Part shown: positions 56,901 through 64,000 of the stretch, piece by piece | Position numbering within the stretch: position 1 is the stretch's first letter | Layout of the letters: each line of letters starts with the position of its first letter | Source of the DNA: Notolepis coatsorum | Lineage: Eukaryota; Chordata; Actinopteri; Aulopiformes; Paralepididae | Assembly: GCA_963971535.1 (NCBI GenBank) | Contig: OZ020585.1 | Location: 159,828,211-159,892,210 of the forward strand | DNA length: 64,000 nucleotides | Reading direction: 5' to 3' | The notes under the pieces: model-generated | What the model was told of the DNA's origin: nothing | The model's input: only the letters and a program-made list of their open reading frames with translations | Databases searched by the model: none | Position numbers and translations under genes: made by a program

Positions 56901-57009
56901 TATTGTCTGGGTCAATATCATTTTCTATATCCTGTAGATTGTGCTCAGTGTATTCAAATGTTTTGAGTTTCATTTTTTCGTGTTCAAGAATCCACTGTGT
57001 CAAATCCAC
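53965..57009 (-). CDS. LINE ORF2: APE endonuclease and reverse transcriptase
   Basis: 1,014 codons, no stop. The N-terminal apurinic-type endonuclease has N70 (HFNSRSL), E99 (SETW), D206 (CGDFN) and S272-D273-H274 (SDHLPVF). The reverse transcriptase has K-x-IPLFKTGD (565-573), YRPVSLLP, GFRTHRST (617-624), catalytic D651 in FIDLKKAFD, GVPQGSVLGP (707-716) and FADD (738-741). The C-terminal segment ends with a LWNSLN motif, as in jockey-superfamily elements. The enzyme nicks target DNA and copies its own RNA there (target-primed reverse transcription). All catalytic residues I looked for are present. Confidence 0.95.
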   Translation of the reverse strand: MDLTQWILEHEKMKLKTFEYTEHNLQDIENDIDPDNNLFFNINDNCCYYTEDQYNRTIKTVNKLSIIHFNSRSLYANFNSIKEYLNQFTQPFNIIAISETWMNEEKGMDFEMVGYELNYMNRKNKSGGGVAVYVDNNLNYKIVEKMTNVIDNLLECITIEICVEKKKNIIVSCIYTAPGSNIEVFKDWMEEMYINNNQKAIFICGDFNIDLLNPNKHKMTEEFINTLYSLSLYPKITRPSRITSHCATLIDNIFTNIIENNTVSGLLINDISDHLPVFTVYDNNYTENKQDNKLQFKRVRTEESMNAFKNDLLLQNWEIVYKEDDTDKAYETFLSIFNLLYHKHCPIKEYSSKHKHSDSPWITRGLQNACKKKNTLYREFIKHRTKEAENKYKKYKNKLTNIMRRCKKDHYSRILDNNKYNIKGVWKILNGIIRNGSRQINYPQYFMEKDQTISNMDDVVNNFNTFFVNIGPELAGKIPDPVTPEDIKDNYIERNPSSMFLEAVDENEIIETTNKCKNKTSTDSNEIDMKIVKNVIIGISKPLTHICNLSFKTGRFPNKMKIAKVIPLFKTGDKHHFTNYRPVSLLPQFSKILEKLFNNRLDKFIDKHNLLTDSQYGFRTHRSTSLALIELIEKITNSIDQKKHVAGVFIDLKKAFDTINHDILIRKLEKYGIRGVVLDWVRSYLNKRQQFVTMRDHKSKCLDIACGVPQGSVLGPKLFILYINEICKVSNIFKCILFADDTNLFFSGENVQQLLEVITSEMKKLKEWFDRNKLSLNLSKTKIMLFGNCRLDTQVQVKINDVIIERVYENKFLGVIIDHKICWKPHIKHVQSKLSRSISVMSKVKHILDRKSLYILYCSLVLPYLNYCAEVWGNNYKSTLQPLFILQKRAIRIVHIAGYRDHTNILFLESKTLKLNDLVEFKTAQLMYKAKSHALPRNIQELFFDREGGYNLRGEHNLKVLNVRTTMRKHCISICGVKLWNSLNVVLKQCPNMRQFKLMYKEIMFTRYRDEEGT

Positions 57010-57120
57010 ATCATCTCCAGATGTAGGTGAATTGGTTATTTCCGTAGGCCTACAACATGGTTGTAAGTTGTGTAATTGTGTCCAGTGTGTCTCTATTACC
57101 TTACAGTCCCGTCATGATGT

Positions 57121-57810
57121 TTATTGGTATTTGTCCAGCTCCTCCATGTTTCTGATGAGTAGCACTTTGGCCTCCTCCGGTGGTCCATTCAGCTTGATGA
57201 ATACTTTGCAGCTAGAGGTCCATGTAGATTGAATTAATTTCTGCTTCCTCATGTATCGTGCCTGTTTGGCGATGTCGCCGTTGCGCTTTGTAAGATGCTC
57301 ATTCATAAAGACGTTTGATCCCCTCAATTTTTTTCCTTGTTTCAGTAGTGCAATTTTGTTCTTTCTGTTTACAAACCGCATTATGATGGCCTGTTTGTCA
57401 TTGCCGTCTCTTCGGGGCAGTGGGTGGCAAGCCTCGATGTTATTGCAGTCCAGCTCAATCCCCTTGGACTGAAGGAAGGCAGCCACTTGTTGCTCCACAG
57501 AGTTTGAATCCAGCGCACTCGGCCCATCCCCATTGACAGCTGTCACCGCCCGAGCGTATGACCGGGGTTTGATTTGGAGCCCAGTGACAATAATGTCATT
57601 CATCCTGGTGTATTGCTCCAGGTCCTCCACTCTTCTCTCCAGAAAATTCATTTTCTGGTCTTTCTCATCGTTCTGCAGCCTCAGAGCCTTTACCTCCTCT
57701 ACTAATTCGAGGATGGCTTTCTGTTGTCGTTTGACATCCGAGACCTCCTCCGCCAGAAAATCGAGAGATCTTTTAATCTCGTCAACTTCCTCACTTTTCT
57801 TTGGTCCCAT
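57121..57810 (-). CDS. LINE ORF1: coiled-coil RNA-binding protein
   Basis: 229 codons, starting MGPKKSEEVDEIKRS. Residues about 5-75 show heptad-like Leu/Val spacing with many Lys/Glu (coiled coil). Next comes a YTRMNDIIVTGL-type segment (about 67-78) and a basic C-terminal half resembling the RRM plus C-terminal domain layout of LINE ORF1 proteins. It precedes ORF2 by 111 bp on the same strand. It should bind the element's RNA. Intact. Confidence 0.85.
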   Translation of the reverse strand: MGPKKSEEVDEIKRSLDFLAEEVSDVKRQQKAILELVEEVKALRLQNDEKDQKMNFLERRVEDLEQYTRMNDIIVTGLQIKPRSYARAVTAVNGDGPSALDSNSVEQQVAAFLQSKGIELDCNNIEACHPLPRRDGNDKQAIIMRFVNRKNKIALLKQGKKLRGSNVFMNEHLTKRNGDIAKQARYMRKQKLIQSTWTSSCKVFIKLNGPPEEAKVLLIRNMEELDKYQ

Positions 57811-57935
57811 TTTCGCTTGGCTTTGAGTATCCTGTCAGTTTTAGTCGATAAGAATACACACCAAAACAACAAACAAACTCCGTTGCTAGCAGCAACCAAA
57901 CTCGCGCGACTTTCTCTCAGTCGGAAGTGACGTAA

Positions 57936-58651
57936 CTTTCATTTGTATATGAAAGATGGGGCCTACACGGGACAGAGAAGCATCCGCTCTAGAATCCTGG
58001 GATCACCAGAACCTAGCACGGGCCACTAGATTAGTCATCATGGGCATCAGGCCAAGATCCTCCGACCACCGTTTTAAGCCGAGCAGAGGACCTTAGCCTG
58101 GGGTCGGCGTTTCGTAAATTGTTAGCTAACCCCCATAGCATCAACAACAACCAGAGCTCGCAATCAAAACAGTGCATACCCAACCTGGAACCCACCGCTT
58201 CTCACAACAGTCGGTGCGTCCTACAGTCCAGCTGTGTTGCTGGAGGGTCTTACCCCATCCAGCCGCAGCAAGCAGGATTGTAGTTGGGAAGCATGTCAGC
58301 GGCGTGAGCTCCTAATACGAAAAAACCGGTGAGGTGTAGAATGATCATCATCTTCCAGACACTCCAGTAACGAAGACAATATCGCCATATTTTCTCGAAA
58401 ATAGTGAGAGAGAAAATAAAGATATGATGTCAACGTATCTCTTGTTTTCCAACTTTCTTCTACAAACAACCTCGTCAAGTGGGGATCTACCGAAGGCACT
58501 TCCTTGTGGTGAAAGCGAAGAAGGAGGCGAGTAGGTGACCACACACCTGCTTATGAAGGTAAGCGGATGGGGGTGTGGCCAGACGAATGTTGGGATGTAA
58601 AGGTACATGGTGGAATTTTTTATTCAGTGCACGTGCACGAAGTGAAGTACA
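57936..58651. other. Element E right part
   Basis: No coding match recognised. On the minus strand a short frame (58410 to 58296) ending in SSRR shows no domain, and a GGGTAAGA donor-like word lies near 58255. The last about 130 bp match the foldback core of 49.4-49.5 kb in inverse orientation. Confidence 0.4.
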
Positions 58652-58692
58652 GTGCAAGTGTGATGCTGAGCGAGATCCATTACGAAACAGAA

Positions 58693-59753
58693 CTTGCATT
58701 GTCCAATTGTGGAGTTGTAATTCTGTCCAGGAACCAGAAGCATTGGTCCAGGACCAAGGAGATCCACTCTTGGCACAGGGCCAGGAAACGGACGGAGGCG
58801 AGCAGGAGTTTGCTTCTGTGGACTTAAGTGCAGCACCAAGGCTGGAGACGACATCAGACGCGGCATTTAGGCCGTAGGCGACAACAGGAGCCTCCTTAAC
58901 CAGGGAGCAGAGGCTGCAAAGGGCCAAAATAAGGCCACAGCGGTACAATTAGTAGAATATTGAATATATAGTCGCTCTCGTTATGCACAAGGGAAATGTT
59001 AACCATGACTCTAATTAAATTTCGGTGTCACCCTCTTTCAAAATGTTCTCTCAGAATGTGTAAAAAAAAATCTGTTTTAGGACGGAGTACAGGTGGACAA
59101 AGACACATAAATAGACACATTGATCTAATTACACACTAAGTACAAATCTGGACATTTCTATTAGCTTGTGTGTTCTCTGTGTTATAATTAAAGGTTTCTT
59201 TAATGATGCTAAAATTGGAAAATGTTGTGGATGTATAAATACTAAGGTTAACAGTCCATAGTTGTTTTGGTTTAAAGTAATTCTGTGTGGTTTTTAAGTT
59301 TGTTAGTACAATATTGTAATTGTTATGTAGAAAAGGATATTGGAATTAATATTGGGTTTTCAATTAAGTATGATTACTGGGCTAATTGTGATGAATGTTA
59401 TCATCAAAGGGTGAAATGTCGTAATCATAAGAGGTGTCATACTGTCTTTGTGGTTAAAAATGGCTATGTCCTAACAGGATGTACACCAAAGCGATGAGTC
59501 GGTTAGAAACTGTTGTGCAAAACAGGACAATTATGTCCTCAGGGCCAGCTGATAAGGGACCGTAAACAACTGACTTTAAGAGGAAACTCTGGTCAAACGG
59601 GCAGCTGAGATGTGTGGTCAGAGGACTGTAAAAGCCGGTTAACTCCATGGCACATTCCACCAAAACAGTTCAGATCAGAACCTTATCAGATGAGATCAGC
59701 AGCTGTCTTAAAATGACCATGTTGCAACGGACGATGGGTCAGCACAACAGCCT
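58693..59753 (+). other. Decayed retroelement-like sequence, cysteine-rich frame
   Basis: From 59285 to 59497 a 70-codon plus-strand frame carries several Cys (NCDECYHQRVKCRNHKRCH). Part of this segment recurs at 40041-40093 next to the gag-like locus. It is probably the other end of the same or a sister retroelement (envelope-like is possible but unproven). 58700-58950 is GC-rich with no domain. Confidence 0.3.
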
Positions 59754-59757
59754 TTAA

Positions 59758-60160
59758 CACTAGCACAGCCGACAAGGGGTCAAATGACCCCTAGGCATTT
59801 TCAATAAATGTATCCTCGTCACTCGGTCGAGCTCCAGCTCTGTCACTCAATGACTTTTCCTAAAAGTACCCGTTTTATCTGGCACGCTTTCTGAAATTTC
59901 AAAATGACTTCAGGAAAATGTAATTAGAACGTTATTCCACATATATATGGAATATATATGTGGAAAGTCACAGCACTTTGCGAGCGTCTTCCATCAATAA
60001 AAATATAATTTCTTTTTAATTAAATTTTTTTTAATTGTCACTCAAACCTGTGGTAAACCTCATATTTTATATTAAGAGGTAATTATATAGTTTACACTGT
60101 GGGGTCATCTGACCCATTCCGGCGGGAATCAGTGACATTTTCTCCATGGCTGTTCTAGTG
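59758..60160. mobile_element. piggyBac-like MITE with TTAA duplication
   Basis: TTAA on both sides (59754-59757, 60161-60164). Termini CACTAGCACAGCC and, reversed, CACTAGAACAGCC (12 of 13). At 403 bp it is AT-rich, with a self-complementary centre (CCACATATATATGGAATATA) and no frame. Not the same family as the element at 40.6 kb. Confidence 0.75.
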
Positions 60161-60164
60161 TTAA

Positions 60165-60332
60165 GCAAGTCCTCAAGCTTGGGGCATCAGTTAAATGTGT
60201 CTATACAGGACCCTAGGTATTTATGGTCAACAATTCAAAGGAACTCTAGCTCTAATCTTTATTGCAGCTGTGGGTCAGTGTGACCCAAAAGAGCCTGGCT
60301 CCAAAGCTGACCAGAGGAGGCTACCAGAAATT
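60165..60332. other. Unassigned strip left of element E copy 2
   Basis: No repeat or frame recognised. Confidence 0.4.
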
Positions 60333-60628
60333 AACGCTAGGTTATGACTATAACCAAGTTCTGTTAGTTAGAGGTGACGCTTGGCATCACACTGCACTAT
60401 CTCGCGTACGTGCACGCGTACTGAATAAATTCCACAAATGTACCTCTAATACCAGTATTAGTCTGACCACACCCCTCATCAGCTTACCTTCATAAGCAGG
60501 TGTGTGGTCACCTGCTCTCCTCCTTCCCAAGCTTTCACCACAAGGTGAGGTCAAGGGCTGCAGCGGCCGTCTGATGCCAAGCGTCACCTCTAACTAACAG
60601 AACTTGGTTATAGTCATAACCTAGCGTT
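60333..60628. repeat. Element E copy 2: foldback module
   Basis: Inverted arms of 57 bp (60333-60389 and 60572-60628) are exact reverse complements, starting AACGCTAGGTTATGACTATA and containing TTCTGTTAGTTAGAGGTGAC, then GCTTGGCATCA. The core is homologous to copy 1. Confidence 0.93.
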
Positions 60629-61154
60629 CTGTGCCGTTAGAGGCTCTGCTTGGCATCACACTGCACAATGGGAGGCCAAGCGGAGCCGCTGGCTGACAAA
60701 TACACCCCGCTGACAGCCCCCCAAAACCATCAGAACAGGGAGGGCCGAGCCCCCCCGACCCCCCCTAATGGAGGGTATCCCCCCTATTAGGGGCTTCACG
60801 GGAAGGCGACGGACCCGACCGTGCGAAGAGGCACTCAAGCAACTCAACGCACAGGGTGAGCAGACCGTGGCTTGACCCCACGACTACACACACGCACAAC
60901 CCGCATGCCACCCGGGAACGAACGGAGGAACAACCTCGTTACCGCCCCCAGAATCACGGGGTCAAGGGCAAACCCAACCCCGTGGCAAGGCCGTAGCAGC
61001 GGAGCGCGAAGGAAGACCCAGACCCACCAAAAGGACTGGACTCCCTGGAATGGGGGCCCGGAGAAGTCCATGATGCCAGCATCAAGACCCCACCAGGTGG
61101 GCACGTAGTGCCCCGCCCCCCACATCGCCAGCGTATTCGGACAAAGGCCCCCCA

Positions 61155-61271
61155 GTTACTGCACCTGGTAATCCCAGGCGGTATCCCAACCAAGTACTAA
61201 CCAGGCCAGAACCTGCTTAGCTACCGAGATCGGACGAGATCGGGCGTGTTCAGGTCGGTATGGCCGTAAGC
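61155..61271 (-). rRNA. 5S rRNA-like sequence (closest to canonical), present only in copy 2
   Basis: Minus strand begins GCTTACGGCCATACCGACCT and contains CACGCCCGATCTCGTCCGAT, CTCGGTAGCTAAGCAGG and GGTTAGTACTTGGTTGGGAT; it ends GGTGCAGTAAC. It spans the full about 117-nt 5S length with roughly ten differences from the vertebrate sequence I remember. Copy 1 of element E has no counterpart (it reads straight from GGCCCC to AGAGCGGGCCC near 50036-50050). It could be a 5S-derived retrocopy or converted from a 5S array. Function is doubtful. Confidence 0.8.
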
Positions 61272-61920
61272 CGAGCGGGCCCCGTCCCCCCAATAGTACA
61301 CCGCCTGGCACACTGACCCTGCAGAACAGGCAGTCAGCATGGCCGTAAGCACACAAAAAAGGTTAACCAACGGAAGCAGGCAAAACCAGGCAACAGGCTG
61401 TTAACCCTAGCCTGGAGACTGCGGACGAGACAGGCGCCAGAGGGGACAGCTGAACACAGCTGCCCCGGCGGAAGGGGCGTATGCTGGCGTTGTTGCATGA
61501 CCAAGCCTCCATTTAAAAACCCCCACCCAGAGGGGTCGAGGCAGAGAAGGCTGACACGATTGGCAGACGTCATGAACGTGCAGGGGCACCCTCAACCGGT
61601 GAACCCGGGAGTTGACACTGCTCCAACACACCAGGGAATCAACCACCTCGGTGTTACCCAATGCGGTGGTTGTTCCTATAACCCCTCAAGAAAAAACTCC
61701 AAAACACACCTGCGGGTATACACCGGCTATACCGCAGTACAAGTGTTTCAGTTTTCAAAAAAGGGTTAACCCAGGCCTACGGGTCGCAAACATCACTTCG
61801 GACCGGGCCTGGCGGTACGGGAAGCACAGGGTCACCAGAGGAGGTCAAAAAACCACCCCCACAGGCCCCTCTTCGCCATGCGTGAGAGAGGAGCGAAAAA
61901 TAATAGAGAACCAGCCCCTA

Positions 61921-62038
61921 AGCACACCGTACTTGGTATTCCCAGGCGGTCTCCCAACCAAGTACTAACCAGGACCAACCTGTGTAGCGGCCGAGATCCG
62001 ACGAGATCGAGCGTGTACAGAATGGCATGGCTGTAAGC
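61921..62038 (-). rRNA. 5S rRNA-like sequence, probable pseudogene
   Basis: Minus strand begins GCTTACAGCCATGCCATTCT and contains CTCGATCTCGTCGGATCTCG and GGTTAGTACTTGGTTGGGAG. It is paralogous to 50705-50821, with the same flanks on both sides, so it was present before the two E copies separated. It has diverged in the 5' stem and loop A. Confidence 0.75.
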
Positions 62039-62975
62039 CATTACGACAGTGCTGAGTAAAAACATACCCAACCAGGGTCTCCATAGCGCTTAACCCTGTG
62101 ACACCCAGACCGACCTGGCATTTTTCCCCCTGAAAAAAGCCCAAGTCCCTCAGGGTACCAGAACAGCAGATCTGCATCCCCGGCGGACAACGGGTTCAAC
62201 TGACCTGGACCAGCGTGACCAGAACCAGTCCCGTGCCCTAACCACGCCGACATGCCTACTCCAGGAGAAGGGCAGATATGCGTGTCGATCTTAACATGAA
62301 AAGAAGGCGCCACCCAGACGTTCGGGCGAACCGCGCCTGGTGGCCCACCCCAAGGGCGTGAGACCCCTCCACATATGTTCAGATCCATTCCGTCATCATC
62401 CCCCAGACATGAACGAGAATCCGTCGACAACCCACCCAGGTCATGGGATGTGGTCGTCGGAAGAGGAAAAACCCCCATCTCAGTTGCTTTATAAAAACGC
62501 TGTTTCAACCACAAGCAACCAAGGCGTGCCAGTCAATCGCCTGTTTACAGCGAGCTAGCACTATACGTGCGTCGGGACACACCCCCATCAATGAACAGGC
62601 TATTTAGACCTGTCATTGAATCCCCAAGGCGCCCAGGGGAACGACAAGAGGGGTGTGACACTCCCTAACTCCAACACTTCTGGAATAGAAAAGAAGGAAG
62701 CATCAACAGTATGTATCCCAGTCTACACAGCCGGGGTAAAAAATGTTCACATTTTTACATCCCACCACCCTCCCATAGGAAGGAGACGGGGATCCCCAGA
62801 GAGACTTCCCACGCGAGCTGTACAGATTGAAAAGAATATATTGCACCTTGAGCCATGTAAAAAACTGGTTTTAGGGCTCTCCGGGGAAGAGGCACTGAAC
62901 CCATACACACTCAATAAACGAATTGAATCGAATACACACACAATAGAAAAGGACCCTTCTAGAGGGTCCACTCAC

Positions 62976-63097
62976 TTTGACAATCTGAGGAGGAAGGCTC
63001 TGTACTCTGATGGAGGCTTCCTCACATGGAAGAAGGAGTCCGAACTCACAGAAGGCCTGAATAGGCGCTTGGTGAGGAGGAGCCCTGACCACCCCCC
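62976..63097 (-). other. Exon-like segment with splice signals (copy 2)
   Basis: The acceptor TCTGTTTTCAG has a better pyrimidine tract than copy 1. The 122-bp segment ends GTCAAA followed by GTGAGT. The frame retains VVRAPPH, AFCE-GL and PPQIVK. The 5-bp length difference from copy 1 means the full frame is not strictly conserved. Confidence 0.4.
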
Positions 63098-64000
63098 CTG
63101 AAAACAGATCCGTCACATGGACCTGAACAGCACACGGAAGTCCTACCAACAGAGACGCGCACGGTGACGTACTCTATGGCGGGGGAATTCCTGCGGTGCA
63201 CACGCCCAATATACCAGGCCGTGGGACCAGGAACTCCCTCCCCCCGACCCCCCCCCCCCCCCCCCGTAACGTGCCGAACCGCCGAGTGACGGGAACCTTG
63301 AAGGACAGGGGGTGTACCCCTGACCGACAGAAACAATGGGGAGAGGAAAGGTTACCAGTTCACCCCTTTACGACCCCACACCCATGATACGATGTAATGA
63401 CAAAAAGAGAATATGACACAGTCATAGTCAACTCTATGAAGCGTTTTACAGCTCCACACAGCGCATGAGCTAACCTGCTATCTGATTTTTACTAAGGAAA
63501 AACACAGAATAGAGAGGGCTCTAAGAGCCCCGGTCCAACATACACATGTGCTTCTGTGGCCAGTCCAACCCAGTTGTAGGTCACATGACACACACAACCC
63601 ATCATCACCTACAAAAAATGGCAAAAACACTCAACAGAGGAACGCCGTTTTTTTCACAATGAGAGAATACATCATTCTCGATTAGTATCGGCCACAGGCC
63701 TTGCTAAGCACACATGACAGCAACCAAACCATTTTCTTTTTTTAGGAAAATAAGTCTCTCCAGCAGATTTAGCACAACCTCAGCAATCAAGCTAAGAGTT
63801 ACATCGCATCCCTACCACACAAAAGACACAAATAGTGCACAAACATGTCTGATAGGAGGATGAAAAAGTCCCCAGGGAACCGGGGGGGAAAACACAATCC
63901 TCCTATTTTACCCTCAATACGGCCAGTTAAAACAGGAAAACCTGTTAATATGTGAACACACTGTTCATTGTCATCACAGTCTGAGAAAGAACATTCTTTT

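Larger units (their letters stand above)
53652..57935 (-). mobile_element. Full-length-looking jockey-superfamily LINE (L2/Crack/Daphne-like)
   Basis: Two open frames in order (ORF1 then ORF2) sit on the minus strand with a short 5' UTR. The AT-rich 3' UTR ends in GAAATAAAGACTTCAAATCA and TCAAA-type repeats. It lies within element E, whose sequence flanks both sides. Length of about 4.3 kb fits a complete two-ORF LINE. Both ORFs are uninterrupted, so this is the best candidate for a recently active element in the window. Target duplications could not be resolved by eye. Confidence 0.88.
49610..58692. mobile_element. Element E copy 1 (unclassified), invaded by a LINE
   Basis: The first 41 bp (TTCTGTTTCGTAATGGATCT, CGCTCAGCATCACACTTGCA, C) recur as an exact inverted copy at 58652-58692, followed inward there by about 130 bp matching the foldback core. 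The pair is consistent with long terminal inverted repeats. The body to about 53.0 kb is collinear with 60.6-64.0 kb. The LINE at 53.65-57.93 kb is secondary. No transposase was recognised, and target duplications at the outer edges could not be identified. Class is therefore open: a large non-autonomous DNA transposon is favoured, with segmental duplication as the alternative. Confidence 0.55.
60626..64000. mobile_element. Element E copy 2 (unclassified), running off the window
   Basis: Collinear with 49610 to about 52765 over the whole visible length, with point differences and small indels. Shared landmarks are ACGACTACACACACGCACAA, CAGGCAGTCAGCATGGCC, AAAAGGGTTA(A/T)CCCAGG and the 5S-like sequence. 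It differs by an additional 5S-like insertion at 61155-61271 and by a replaced stretch around 62590-62730. The longest plus frame (62616-63101, 161 codons) is not conserved in copy 1. The right end is outside the window. Confidence 0.6.

Noticed and set aside
58487-58948. Minus-strand frame with a hydrophobic start and several NxS/T sites, signal-peptide-like
   Set aside because: It begins at a non-ATG codon and runs from unassigned sequence straight through the element E terminus, so the reading crosses an insertion boundary and is likely chance.
61155-61271. Functional 5S rRNA gene
   Set aside because: Around ten differences from the vertebrate sequence, no tandem 5S array around it, and it lies inside a repeated element; kept as a 5S-like sequence.
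62616-63101. 161-codon plus-strand frame in element E copy 2
   Set aside because: Not conserved in copy 1, where the same stretch is interrupted and partly replaced; no domain.

Overview
The window looks like teleost fish nuclear DNA. It carries tRNA-derived and V-type SINEs, LINE 3' ends with short tandem tails, a chromovirus-type Ty3/Gypsy element, hAT- and piggyBac-like insertions, very long (CT)n, (TAA)n and (GA)n tracts and many minisatellites. I could not support any host protein-coding gene. All convincing coding sequence belongs to retroelements, and all family assignments come from reading motifs, with no database search.

Layout. From 1 to about 28 kb, gene-free sequence alternates with retroposon fragments and tandem arrays. 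The arrays include a 20-bp G-rich minisatellite (4.9-6.1 kb, interrupted by an L2/Maui-like LINE end), a 19/23-bp array (10.3-11.9 kb), a 57-bp array (16.0-16.8 kb), and an 11-bp array (17.6-23.0 kb) split by two LTR-type insertions and a LINE tail. The less repetitive blocks at 24-28 kb and 37-39 kb are the best candidates for conserved non-coding regulatory DNA. From 28.5 to 37.0 kb an 8.4-kb hAT-like insertion with 8-bp target duplications splits a SINE. It is packed with duplicated LINE 3' ends, a perfect 52-bp palindrome, a nested hAT MITE, and two arrays of one motif in opposite orientation.

From 39.9 to 60.3 kb lies a nest of transposons. A decayed retroelement (gag-like zinc knuckle, cysteine-rich fragments) is interrupted by a SINE and by a piggyBac-like MITE. 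Further right is a nearly complete Gypsy chromovirus (43.6-49.1 kb, minus strand, TSD AAATG, gag and pol in different frames). Next to it is a large unrecognised element, called E here (49.3-58.7 kb). E has been invaded by a non-LTR retrotransposon with both ORFs open (53.7-57.9 kb, minus strand). A second, diverged E copy fills 60.3 kb to the window end.

Element E is the most interesting part. Each copy starts with a roughly 296-bp foldback module with 56-57-bp inverted arms. Sequence differences between the copies are mirrored in the paired arms and in an adjacent hairpin. Each copy also carries antisense 5S rRNA-like sequence (one in copy 1, two in copy 2) and a splice-site-bounded, exon-like segment on the minus strand. 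I recognise no transposase in it.
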